A stretch of DNA of 64,000 nucleotides. Source: Asterias amurensis (taxonomy: Eukaryota; Echinodermata; Asteroidea; Forcipulatida; Asteriidae). The stretch lies in contig NC_092653.1 of NCBI RefSeq assembly GCF_032118995.1, forward strand, positions 25,625,202-25,689,201. Direction: 5' to 3'. The position numbers and the translations under genes were made by a program. Under the pieces are notes generated by a model, which did not search any database, was not told the origin of the DNA, and saw nothing but the letters and a program-made list of their open reading frames with translations. This document shows, one piece after another, positions 1 through 9,844 of this stretch. Numbering within the stretch: position 1 is the first letter of the stretch; every line of letters begins with the position of its first letter.

Positions 1-15
1 TCAACTCCATGCTAA

Positions 16-290
16 TTTAAAGGGTCTATGTACTTTTTGTAGGACAAAAAACACAATGTCCACAGATTTACACCAAACTTACACAGTTTGAAGATAATGA
101 TAGTAGAAAGCTTCCCTGAAAATAGTACGTGCTGAGGTGCTGTAGTTTGGGGGAAATGAGTAAAACAATGTCATGAAAATAATTTTCGTCTCATGAGACG
201 AAAATTATGAGCATGTAAAAACGTATTTTCATGACCTGTAAGTTTTATGTAAATCTGTGGACATTTTAAAAAAGTACCCAAATCCTTTAA
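16..290. mobile_element. Foldback MITE, family D
   Basis: The ends are imperfect inverted repeats: TTTAAAGGGTCTATGTACTTTTT on the left is mirrored by AAAAAGTACCCAAATCCTTTAAA on the right. The interior carries a palindrome around 188-210 built on GTCTCATGAGAC. There is no coding capacity. A diverged relative lies in an intron of the PLXDC gene near 54228. Confidence 0.6.
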
Positions 291-709
291 AGACACATGG
301 ACACCTTTTGTAATTGTCAAAGGCCAGTCTTCTCACTTGGTGTATCCCAACATATGCATAAAACAACCAACCTGTGAACATTTGAGCTCAATTGGTCGTC
401 GATGTTGCAAAATAATAATGAAAGAGAAAAAAAACACTATTGTCCCATGAAGTTGTGTGCTTTCAGATGCTTGATTTCGAGACCTCAAAATCTAATTCTG
501 AGGTCACAAAATCAAATTCGTCAAAAATTACTTCTGTCCCGAAAACTATGTTACTTCAGAAGGAGCCGTTTCTCACACTGTTTTATACTATCAACCTCTC
601 CCCATTTACTCGTTACCAAGTAAGGTTTTATTCCAATAGTTATTTTGAGTAATAAATATAATAAAATGAAATATATTGAGTAATTACCAATAGTGTCCAC
701 TGCCTTTAA
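286..709 (+). mobile_element. MITE family A, copy 1
   Basis: Member of a family present at least eight times in this window. One end reads roughly TTTAAAGACACTGGACACT and the other ends in ...AGTGTCCACTGCCTTTAA, so the tips are inverted repeats. Internal landmarks are TCTTCTCACTTGGTGTAT, a GAAAGAAAAAACAC block and TTTTATACTATCAACC. Short ORFs inside are shadows. It abuts MITE D. Confidence 0.75.
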
Positions 710-1026
710 TAAGAATGATGTCTCAACTGTGTGCGTTCCTCCCGATGGTCTACTGCAAGGTTTTGATGTCATTTCCTGGCTTCGTCATCTGTAAATTGCA
801 AAGATACACAATATTAAAGTTTTCAACATGATTGGTCACAAATTTGTTCCATGAGCTCCATGAAAAACAAGATTAATTAAAGTAAAATGAAATCCTTAGT
901 TGGCCTATTTTGTGCATTGGGACTTGCCAAAGGGCATAGGACATTGTTTTAGTATGATTTATATGCTAAGCTCATAAAGTGGTTGTAGAAACTATGATTA
1001 TGTCTTCATTTAGAATTCACTCACAT

Positions 1027-1347
1027 TTAAAAACCCTGGACACTATTGGTAATTGGCAAAGACCAGTCTTCTCACTTGGTGTATCTCAACATATGCATAA
1101 AATAACAATCCTGTGAAAATTTGAGCTCATTGGTCGTCGAAGTTGCAAGATAATCAAAATCTGATTCTGAGGTCTCGAAATCAAATTCATGGAAAATTAC
1201 TTCTTTTTTCGAAAACTACGTCACTTCAGAGGGAGCTGTTTCTCACAATGTTTTATACTATCAACCTCTCCCCATTACTCGTTACCAAGTAAGGTTTTAT
1301 GCTACTAATTATTTTGTGTAATTACCAATAGTGTCCACTGCCTTTAA
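1027..1347 (+). mobile_element. MITE family A, copy 2
   Basis: Same landmarks and inverted tips as the copy at 286-709, but with an internal deletion of about 100 bp that removes the GAAAGAAAAAACAC / TTGTGTGCTTTCAG segment. Confidence 0.75.
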
Positions 1348-1904
1348 ACCAATTCCATGATGAGCACTTCAAAGATAATCGTCTCTCCAGGATACAAGGC
1401 AGGTATGTTCATCAGAATTTACATCATAGCAGTGTGATGGAGGGGTTATAGGGGCTCGGTGGAAGAGGCAGACCAAGCCGGCTCCACAAAGCATGATCTG
1501 TAAAGGGAATGGGGCAGAGTTATTAGAGGTGATAGTAGATATTAACGCTAAGCACAAGAAGAATTCAGTTAGATGCCATCGATCATCATAAGCTCAGATA
1601 CTTCTAATAATTATGAACAAAAACTTCAATGAAACAGTTTTCAAACATTTAAAGAAGAAACTAGAAATAAATAGTATACTCTGCTCGTTCTCCTGAAGAC
1701 GAGCAGAGTTTACTGTTCGAAACGGAGACCAAACCAGCTCTTCTCAGAGCCAACACTCACTCAAAAGAGATTTACACATGGTTGTACCCGCAAGTTTACT
1801 ATTTATTTATATTTTCTTATTTCTCTACAACCATTCAAAGCTTCAAACAATACTTATAAATTGCTTCGCGAATTCTCGGCACCACTTGGGTAAATACGTA
1901 CCTG
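1348..1904. other. No clear gene; one weak minus-strand exon candidate
   Basis: On the minus strand a good acceptor (CCATTCCCTTTACAG) at about 1500 precedes an open stretch of about 42 codons that runs to a stop near 1369. I could not join it in phase to any other exon with confidence, and the protein is not recognised. The rest shows nothing but AT-rich sequence. Confidence 0.25.
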
Positions 1905-2056
1905 TAAGAACAGCATTGGTTCTTGTGATTCAGTGATTTAGCTTGGTGTGCGACATCCTTGACAGCGAAGGCTATTATCCCAGGGAGCTGAGGAAGGAAT
2001 GATTCAAATGCTTCAGTGAACAGGATAATAATAATAATAATAATAATAATAATAGT
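1905..2056 (+). mobile_element. SINE 3' fragment ending in (TAA)n
   Basis: The segment TTGTGATTCAGTGATTTAGC ... CCCAGGGAGCTGAGG matches the 3' body of the SINEs at 53582-53905 and 60917-61262. It ends in an ATA/TAA microsatellite at about 2029-2056. A minus-strand open stretch here that looks like an exon is explained by the SINE. Confidence 0.6.
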
Positions 2057-2378
2057 AATAACTTGGGTGCTAATTATCTTTACTCGCAGCTTAGAGCTGA
2101 ATTGCGAAGGACGCGACTACAACGTGTTTGAGAAGCATGCAGGCATGCAAGGGCACATCGTCAACCCATTATGACCACGGAGCACAGTCAGAGATTGAAA
2201 GTGTTTGATTTTTCCCAAGGTAGGAAAACCGGATAGTCTAGAAAACCCTCGTGGCACCGCAGACAACCAACACACAACTCAACTCACATATGGCCCTGGC
2301 CGGGAATTGAATTCGAATCGGGGTCAAACTTGGTGAGAGGCGAGCACTTTACGCACAAGCCAACCATGCCACCCAACA
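2057..2378 (-). mobile_element. tRNA-derived SINE, family 2 (minus)
   Basis: Reverse complement of the element at 22092-22440. Shared parts are a tRNA-like head (TGGTTGGCTTGTGCGTAAAG with a B-box-like GTTCGAATTC), a middle with GGTTTTCC, and a tail running into TAA repeats. A functional B box is not intact. Confidence 0.7.
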
Positions 2379-2459
2379 TGAGCGTCAATATTGGTATGTA
2401 CACCAGCACTGTACATTGTCAAAGTTCAGTGATTAGACTGTAGTGCAGGATTTGAAAAC

Positions 2460-2640
2460 CACGGTGATGGGTTCGAATCTCAGTATTGTCGTCTAAATAC
2501 TGTATCACAATTTCTTGATTTGTGCAATTCATAATCATAGAGGTTAAACCAATGTTTGTATGAGAGAGATTTGCTGTTGCCAGCTTGTTGTTTATATCCA
2601 CTTGTGGGACTTCGCTGAGTTCCCTTTCTGGGATGATCAT
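2460..2640 (-). CDS. Possible exon of an unrecognised minus-strand gene
   Basis: Read on the minus strand, an acceptor TTGTGTGTTTAG precedes an open frame starting MIIPERELSEVPQVD that stays open for 60 codons. It joins in phase 0 to the candidate exon at 2755-2907. The downstream donor at CACCGTG|GTTTTC is weak, and the end overlaps a B-box-like GGGTTCGAATCTC on the plus strand, so part of it may be SINE-derived. No family is recognised. Confidence 0.2.
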
Positions 2641-2754
2641 CTAAACACACAAACTATGCCATATCCATGCAAAACGATGTCCATTTAAGATATAACTTGC
2701 ATCAATAACTGTTCTTTGTTTAAATTTAAGCATAATTTTGTTAATGCACCTGAC

Positions 2755-2907
2755 CTTCACTGTGTTATATCCCCACTGTAGACTACTCATCAGTTCATCA
2801 TTTCTGGAGCCGCAATTCAGTCGGTGACAAATATAAACAGTGAGAGCCGTTCCCCTTCTCTTTTCATTCCATTGAGAGTGGGAAAGGACCTCAATTTCAG
2901 CTGCTTC
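2755..2907 (-). CDS. Possible exon of an unrecognised minus-strand gene
   Basis: Exactly 51 codons between acceptor ACAATTTGCAG and donor AAG|GTCAGG, with phase 0 at both ends and no stop. It begins EAAEIEVLSHSQWNEK and ends LQWGYNTVK. It could follow the start-codon exon at 9155-9214 (also phase 0) and precede 2460-2640. The intervening intron would contain both the 30-bp and 91-bp arrays. The protein family is not recognised and there is no transcript evidence here. Confidence 0.25.
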
Positions 2908-2954
2908 CTGCAAATTGTCTGATAAAGTTATATCTTTATATCCCTAGAAATAAT

Positions 2955-3277
2955 ATTAATAATAGGTTCTTATAGAGCGCTTTATCACACCCCAAAGCTC
3001 TTAATATTTTGTCCTGCAAGGTATGTGGAGCTACGTTTTGAAGTTTTATATGCTCCTGATCAAACCAGAATCAGCGGGGCAAAGCCCTTCTGTTTTGCGA
3101 CAAGTGCGTTGGGTTCTCTTAGTGCGTTACACAACACATGGGACCAACAGCCTTGCAGTCCAATCGGAAGGACAAAGCATCACAGGTGTCGCGACTGGGA
3201 CTAGAAACCACACTTTGCTGATCAGGAACGCCAGCGTTTGAGTCCGTTGCTCTTAACCGCTAGGCCATGCCACTCCA
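2955..3277 (-). mobile_element. tRNA-derived SINE, family 1 (minus)
   Basis: On the minus strand it starts with a tRNA-like head (GGCCTAGCGGTTAAGAGC, an A-box-like match) followed by CTGATCAGCAAAGTGTGG and a degraded B box. The body contains TTGGTCCCATGTGTTGTGTA and GAGCGCT near the 3' end, followed by TAATATTATT. It is the same family as 44908-45525 and 52042-52445. Confidence 0.75.
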
Positions 3278-3317
3278 CAACCATCACCACTATCGCAGTG
3301 GAACATTCCTGACTTGG

Positions 3318-5640
3318 TGAGATGTCTTGCATCCTCTTTAGACTTGGAGGGGTGTCTTGCATCTTCTTTGGAAAAGGAGGGATGTCTTGCATCTTCTTTG
3401 AACTTGACGGATGTCCTGTATCTTCTTAAGATGTGGAGGGATGTCTTACATCTTCTTTGTAAAAGGAGGGATGTCTTGCATCTTCTTTGAACTTGAAGGA
3501 TGTCCTGCATCTTCTTTAGACTTGGAGGGATGTCTTGCATCTTCTTTGGACTTGGAGGGATGTCTTGCATCTTCTTTGGACTTGGAGGGATGTCTTGCAT
3601 CTTCTTTGGACTTGGAGGGATATCTTGCTTCTTCTTTGGACTTGGAGGGATGTCTTACATCTTCTCTGGACATGGAGGGTTGCTTGCATCTTCTTTGGAC
3701 TAGGAGGGATGTCTTGCATTTTCTCTGGACTTGGAGGGATGTCTTGCATCTTCTTTGGACTAGGAGGATGTCTTACTTCTTCCTTAGACTTGGAGGGATG
3801 TCTTGCATTTTCTGTAAACTTGGAGGGATGTCTTGCATTGTCTTTTGACTTGAAGGGATGTCTTACATCTTCTTTGTGAATGGAGGGATCTCTTGCATCT
3901 TTTTTGAACTTGAAGGATGACGTGTATCTTCTTTGGACTTGGAGGGATATCCTACATGTAACTTATCTGGACTTGGATGGATGTCTTGCTTTTTCTTTGG
4001 ACTTAGATGGATGTCTTGCATTCTCTTTAGACTTGGAGGGATGACTTGCATCTTCTTTGGTCTTGCATCTTCTTTGACTTGGAGGGATGTCTTACATCTT
4101 CATTGGACTAGGAGGGATGTCTTGCATCCTCTTTGGACTTGGAGGATGTCTTTCATCTTCTTTGGATTTGGAGGGATGTCTTGCATCTTCTTTGGACCTG
4201 GAAAGTTGTCTTACATCTGTTTTGGTCTATATGAGGGATATCTCGCATTTTCTTTGAACTTGGAGGGATGTCCTGCATCTTCTCTGGACTTGGAGAATTG
4301 TCTTACCTCTATTTTTGGATTTGGAGGGATGTCTTGCATCTTCTTTATACTTGGAGGGATGTCTTGTATCTTCTTTTGACTTGAAAGGGTGTCTTTCATC
4401 TTCTTTGGACTTGAAGGATGTCTTGCACCCTCTTGGATTTGGGGGATGTCTTACATCTTCTTTTGATTAGTAGGGATGTCTTGCATCTTCTTTGGACTTT
4501 GAGGGAGGCTTGCATCTTCTTTGGACTAGGAGGATGTCATACTTCTTCTTTGGACTTGGAGGGATGTCTTGAATCTTCTTTGGACTTGGAGGGATGTCTT
4601 ACTTTTTCTTTGAACTTGGAGGGATATCTTGCTTCTTCTTTGGACTTGGAGGATGTCTTACTTCTTCCTTAGACTTGGAGGGATGTCTTGAATCTTCTTG
4701 GACTAGGAGGACGTCTTACTTCTTCTTTGGACGTGGAGGGATGTCTTGCATTTTCTTTAAACTTGGAGGGATGTCTTGCATTGTCTTTTGACTTGAAGGG
4801 ATGTATTACATCTTCTTTGTGAATGGAGGGATCTCTTGCATCTTTTTTGAACTTGAAGGATGACGTGTATCTTCTTTGGACTTGGGATATCCTACATGTA
4901 ACTTATCTGGACTTGGAGGGATGTCTTGCTTTTTCTTTGGACTTGGATGGATGTCTTTCATCTTCTTTGGATTTGAAGGGATGTCTTGCATCTTCTTTGG
5001 ACCTGGAAAGTTGTCTTACATCTGTTTTGGTCTATATGAGGGATATCTCGCATCTTCTTTGAACTTGGAGGGATGTCCTGCATCTTCTCTGGACTTGGAG
5101 AATTGTCTTACCTCTTTTTTGGATTTGGAGGGATGTCTTGCATCTTCTTTATACTTGGAGGGATGTCTTGTATCTTCTTTTGACTTGAAAGGGTGTCTTT
5201 CATCTTCTTTGGACTTGAAGGATGTCTTGCACCCTATTGGACTTGGGGGATGTCTTACATCTTCTTTTGATTAGTAGGGATGTCTTGCATCTTCTTTGGA
5301 CTTTGAGGGAGGTCTTGCATCTTCTTTGGACTAGGAGGATGTCATACTTCTTCTTTGGACTTGGAGGGATGTCTTGAATCTTCTTTGGACTTGGAGGGAT
5401 GTCTTACTTTTTCTTTGAACTTGGAGGGATATCTTGCTTCTTCTTTGGACTTGGAGGGATGTCTTGCATTTTCTTTGGACTTGGAGGGACGTCTTGCATC
5501 TTCTTTGGACTTGGAGGGATGTCTTGCATCTTCTTTGGACTTGGATCGAGGGGTGTCTTGCATCTTCTCTGGACTTGGATCAAGGGGTGTCTTGCGTCTT
5601 CTTTGGACTTGGAGGGATGTCTTGCATCTCCTTTCCCCTA
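3318..5640. repeat. 30-bp minisatellite array (about 75 units)
   Basis: The consensus unit is TTGGAGGGATGTCTTGCATC followed by TTCTTTGGAC, with frequent 1-3 bp indels. A block of about 0.6 kb starting near 3880 recurs near 4823, and other landmarks (e.g. GAAAGTTGTCTTACATCTG at about 4200 and 5007) recur about 0.8 kb apart, so a higher-order duplication lies on top of the short unit. Because 30 is a multiple of three, open frames of up to about 150 codons appear on both strands. I treat these as artefacts. Confidence 0.95.
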
Positions 5641-5689
5641 TAAGTACTGGGGTGAGACTTGTACTATTGTGATGTAACTGATTGTAGTA

Positions 5690-8430
5690 TATTCTGACTA
5701 CTCTGCTGGTTGTAGTGATATTTGGCATCTTCTTCTACTAGTTCTACGTATTCTTCTATTTAGTAGCTAGATGACGCTTGGCATACATGTATTCTGCTGG
5801 TTGTAGTGATGTTTGGCATCTTCTTTTACTAGTTCTACGTATTCTTCTATTTAGTAGCTAGATGACCCTTGGCATACATGTATTCTGCTTGTTATAGGGA
5901 TGTTTGACATCTTCTTCTACTAGTTCTACGTAGTCTTCTATTTAGTAGCTAGATGACCCTTGGCATACATGTATTCTGCTAGTTCTAGTGATGTTTGGCA
6001 TCTTCTTCTACTAGTTCTACGTATTCTTCTATTTAGTAGCTAGATGACGCTTGGCATACATGTATTCTGCTAGTTCTAGTGATGTTTGGCATCTTCTTCT
6101 ACTAGTTCTACGTATTCTTCTATTTAGTAGCTAGATGACGCTTGGCATACATGTATTCTGCTAGTTGTAGTGATGTTTGGCATCTTCTTCTACTAGTTCT
6201 ACGTAGACTTCTATTTTGTAGCTAGATGACGCTTGGCATACATGTATTCTGCTAGTTTTAGTGATGTTTGGCATCTTCTTCTACTAGTTCTACGTATTCT
6301 TCTATTTAGTAGCTAGATGACGCTTGGCATACATGTATTCTGCTAGTTGTAGTGATGTTTGGCATCTCCTTGTACTAGTTCTACGTATTCTTCTATTTTG
6401 TAGCTAGATGACCCTTGGCATACATGTATTCTGCTAGTTGTAGTGATGTTTGGCATCTTCTTCTACTAGTTCTACGTATTCTTCTATTTTGTAGCTAGAT
6501 GACGCTTGGCATACATGTATTCTGCTAGTTGTAGTGATGTTTGGCATCTTCTTCTACTAGTTCTACGTAGTCTTCTATTTTGTAGCTAGATGACGCTTGG
6601 CATACATGTATTCTGCTTGTTGTAGTGATGTTTGGCATCTTCTTCTACTAGTTCTAGGTATTCTTCTATTTAGTAGCTAGATGACGCTTGGCATACATGT
6701 ATTCTGCTAGTTGTAGTGATGTTTGACATCTTCTACTAGTTCTAGGTATTCTTCTATTTTGTAGCTAGATGACGCTTGGCATACATGTATTCTGCTTGTT
6801 GTAGTGATGTTTGGCATCTTCTTCTACTAGTTCTAGGTATTCTTCTATTTAGTAGCTAGATGACGCTTGGCATACATGTATTCTGCTAGTTGTAGTGATG
6901 TTTGACATCTTCTACTAGTTCTAGGTATTCTTCTATTTTGTAGCTAGATGACGCTTGGCATACATGTATTCTGCTTGTTGTAGTGATGTTTGGCATCTTC
7001 TTCTACTAGTTCTAGGTATTCTTCTATTTAGTAGCTAGATGACGCTTGGCATACATGTTTTCTGCTAGTTGTAGTGATGTTTGACATCTTCTACTAGTTC
7101 TACGTAGTCTTCTATTTTGTAGCTAGATGACGCTTGGCATACATGTATTCTGCTTGTTGTAGTGATGTTTGGCATCTTCTTCTACTAGTTCTAGGTATTC
7201 TTCTATTTAGTAGCTAGATGACGCTTGGCATACATGTATTCTGCTAGTTGTAGTGATGTTTGACATCTTCTTCTACTAGTTCTACGTAGTCTTCTATTTT
7301 GTAGCTAGATGACGCTTGGCATACATGTATTCTGCTTGTTGTAGTGATGTTTGGCATCTTCTTCTACTAGTTCTAGGTATTCTTCTATTTAGTAGCTAGA
7401 TGACGCATGGCATACATGTATTCTGCTAGTTGTAGTGATGTTTGACATCTTCTACTAGTTCTACGTATTCTTCTATTTAGTAGCTAGATGACGCTTGGCA
7501 TACATGTATTCTGCTAGTTGTAGTGATGTTTGACATCTTCTACTAGTTCTACGTATTCTTCTATTTTGTAGCTAGATGACGCTTGGCATACATGTATTCT
7601 GCTAGTTGTAGTGATGTTTGGCATCTTCTACTAGTTCTACGTAGTCTTCTATTTAGTAGCTAGATGACGCTTGGCATACATGTATTCTGCTTGTTGCAGT
7701 GATGTTTGGCATCTCCTTGTACTAGTTCTAGGTATTCTTCTATTTAGTAGCTAGATGACGCTTGGCATACATGTATTCTGCTAGTTCTAGTGATGTTTGG
7801 CATCTTCTTCTACTAGTTCTACGTATTCTTCTATTTAGTAGCTAGATGACCCTTGGCATACATGTATTCTGCTAGTGGTAGTGATGTTTGGCATCTTCTT
7901 CTACTAGTTCTAGGTATTCTTCTATTTTGTAGCTAGATGACGCTTGGCATACATGTATTCTGCTAGTTGTAGTGATGTTTGGCATCTTCTTCTACTAGTT
8001 CTAGGTATTCTTCTATTTTGTAGCTAGATGACCCTTGGCATACATGTATTCTGCTAGTTGTAGTGATGTTTGACATCTTCTACTAGTTCTAGGTATTCTT
8101 CTATTTAGTAGCTAGATGACGCTTGGCATACATGTATTCTGCTAGTTGTAGTGATGTTTGGCATCTTCTTCTACTAGTTCTAGGTATTCTTCTATTTTGT
8201 AGCTAGATGACGCTTGGCATACATGTATTCTGCTAGTTGTAGTGATGTTTGACATCTTCTACTAGTTCTAGGTATTCTTCTATTTAGTAGCTAGATGACG
8301 CTTGGCATACATGTATTCTGCTAGTTGTAGTGATGTTTGGCATCTTCTTCTACTAGTTCTACGTAGTCTTCTATTTAGTAGCTAGATGACCCTTGGCATA
8401 CATTTATTCTGCTTGTTTTAGGGATGTTTA
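5690..8430. repeat. 91-bp satellite array (about 30 units)
   Basis: Each unit starts TATTCTGCTAGTTGTAGTGA, contains CTTCTACTAGTTCTACGTA and ATTTAGTAGCTAGATGACGC, and ends TTGGCATACATG. A common variant has a 3-bp deletion (88 bp) plus GACATC in place of GGCATC. Between about 6609 and 7330 the 91- and 88-bp forms alternate, giving a 179-bp dimer. The last units, near 8400-8470, are degraded. No coding potential. Confidence 0.95.
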
Positions 8431-8439
8431 GCATCTTCT

Positions 8440-9150
8440 GCTAGATAGTGGATTATGGAATCTCTGATAGTTGTAAAATTGGGCATCTTCTACTGGTTGT
8501 TTTCTGCGCAGTGGAAGCAACCGCTATCAGTCTCTGCTGAATCGTATTGTAGGGCAAGCAATTCCTAAGTGTTGAGCTTGATTTTTTTCAGGCAGTTTTC
8601 AGCCTGAGGTCTGTGTCGAGTTGGAGCAATGTCTGGTGCCTTTTGATAAGTTAGAGCGAGTCTGGCTTAATGGTTCAATAGTAGATATCAAGAATATGTC
8701 TGGTAACTTGGTAAAAAAAAACTTTTTTTAAAATATTGATGTTTATAAAATCTAAGAATAATAGCGGTGATACAAAGAATCAAAGTTCTCTTTAATTCAA
8801 TTGGATTTAAACCCAATTGTTGTTTCCAATTTGTGATGAAGAGCTTAGCAGACTAAACATGCAAAGAGATACATGTAACTAGTTCAATGAAATGGAAGAA
8901 AAAATCATAATAGAGCATTTTTTGACTCGAGGTATTTATTACTAAATGCAAATTTTGAGAGTAAAGTGCGTTATTAACCGGTATCTGCGATGTCTATTTG
9001 GCCATAAAATGGTAATAGTTGACATATTGAGATCATCCTTTATTGGCTCTTTAAACTTCATGGCTTGGGCAAGGAATTCATTTCTTTGTAACCAGTACAA
9101 TAGGGTTTTATAATGCCGAAGACTACAACTTACAAGTACATCAAATTAAC
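8440..9150. other. No gene recognised
   Basis: Unique-looking AT-rich sequence between two satellite arrays. It contains no convincing open frame, RNA gene or mobile-element end. If the start exon at 9155-9214 is real, this is its first intron. Confidence 0.5.
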
Positions 9151-9154
9151 TCAC

Positions 9155-9214
9155 CCCTTTTACAGCTTCATGTGTACCAGTCATAAGCCTCTGAACGCAC
9201 AGTTGAGCTTCCAT
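9155..9214 (-). CDS. Possible first coding exon of an unrecognised gene
   Basis: On the minus strand an ATG in strong start context (GTCACCATGG) opens 20 codons beginning MEAQLCVQRLMTGTHEAVKG. A consensus donor (GGG|GTGAGT) follows directly, in phase 0. It can be joined in phase to the candidate exons at 2755-2907 and 2460-2640, about 6.2 kb downstream. The link is inference, and nothing in the 20 residues identifies a family. Confidence 0.25.
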
Positions 9215-9844
9215 GGTGACAAACCTGGTCTTCTGTGTGGCTTTTGAAGGTTTATGCTCAATCAGTCATCATCAGAGCCATGCGAAAATGGGAAAAGAAA
9301 AACGGTCACTCTTGTAATTGTATGTCTTCAGTTTTCATTCAGACATCGGAACTTTGCCCAGTTTTTGCTGGGTTTTATCCGAAACTTTTCAATACAAAAC
9401 AGATGTTTAGAGTCTGTCTCAAACTACACTACGTTTGCACATGCATAGGATATTTTATCTTTTATTTTTGTATGGCAATAAAATGAGAAATTGCAAATGA
9501 TACTTGCAGATCTGTGTCTACTGTGAGTGCAAAACACACATGGCCATGCGGGTGCATAGCCAAAATTGCAAAGATTAAGTGGCAACTTTGACATCATATT
9601 ATCCCCCAAATTCCCGACATTACAACTTACATAAAGGCTTTCTATAGTGAACCAAATGTTGCAATAACAAAATATATATAAATGACTTCATAATTACCTT
9701 TAGGTTCAGGTTTACTTTCTGTCTAAATCTTGAAGAAATTTGTACTCTCCGCCATGTGTGTGCCTCACTCTGTGTAAACGATGGTGGCGCTATAACATTT
9801 TAACGGTGCAGAGACAGGTGGGTTCCGGCCACCTGCTGTAGGTC

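Noticed and set aside
1905..2007. Minus-strand exon (LPGIIAFAVKDVAHQAKS) with good splice borders
   Set aside because: The same sequence, on plus, is the 3' body of the SINE family seen at 53582 and 61130, so the exon-like look is chance.
3411..5728. Protein-coding genes in the 30-bp array
   Set aside because: Open frames arise on both strands because the unit is a multiple of three; indels break them and no start or splice context fits.
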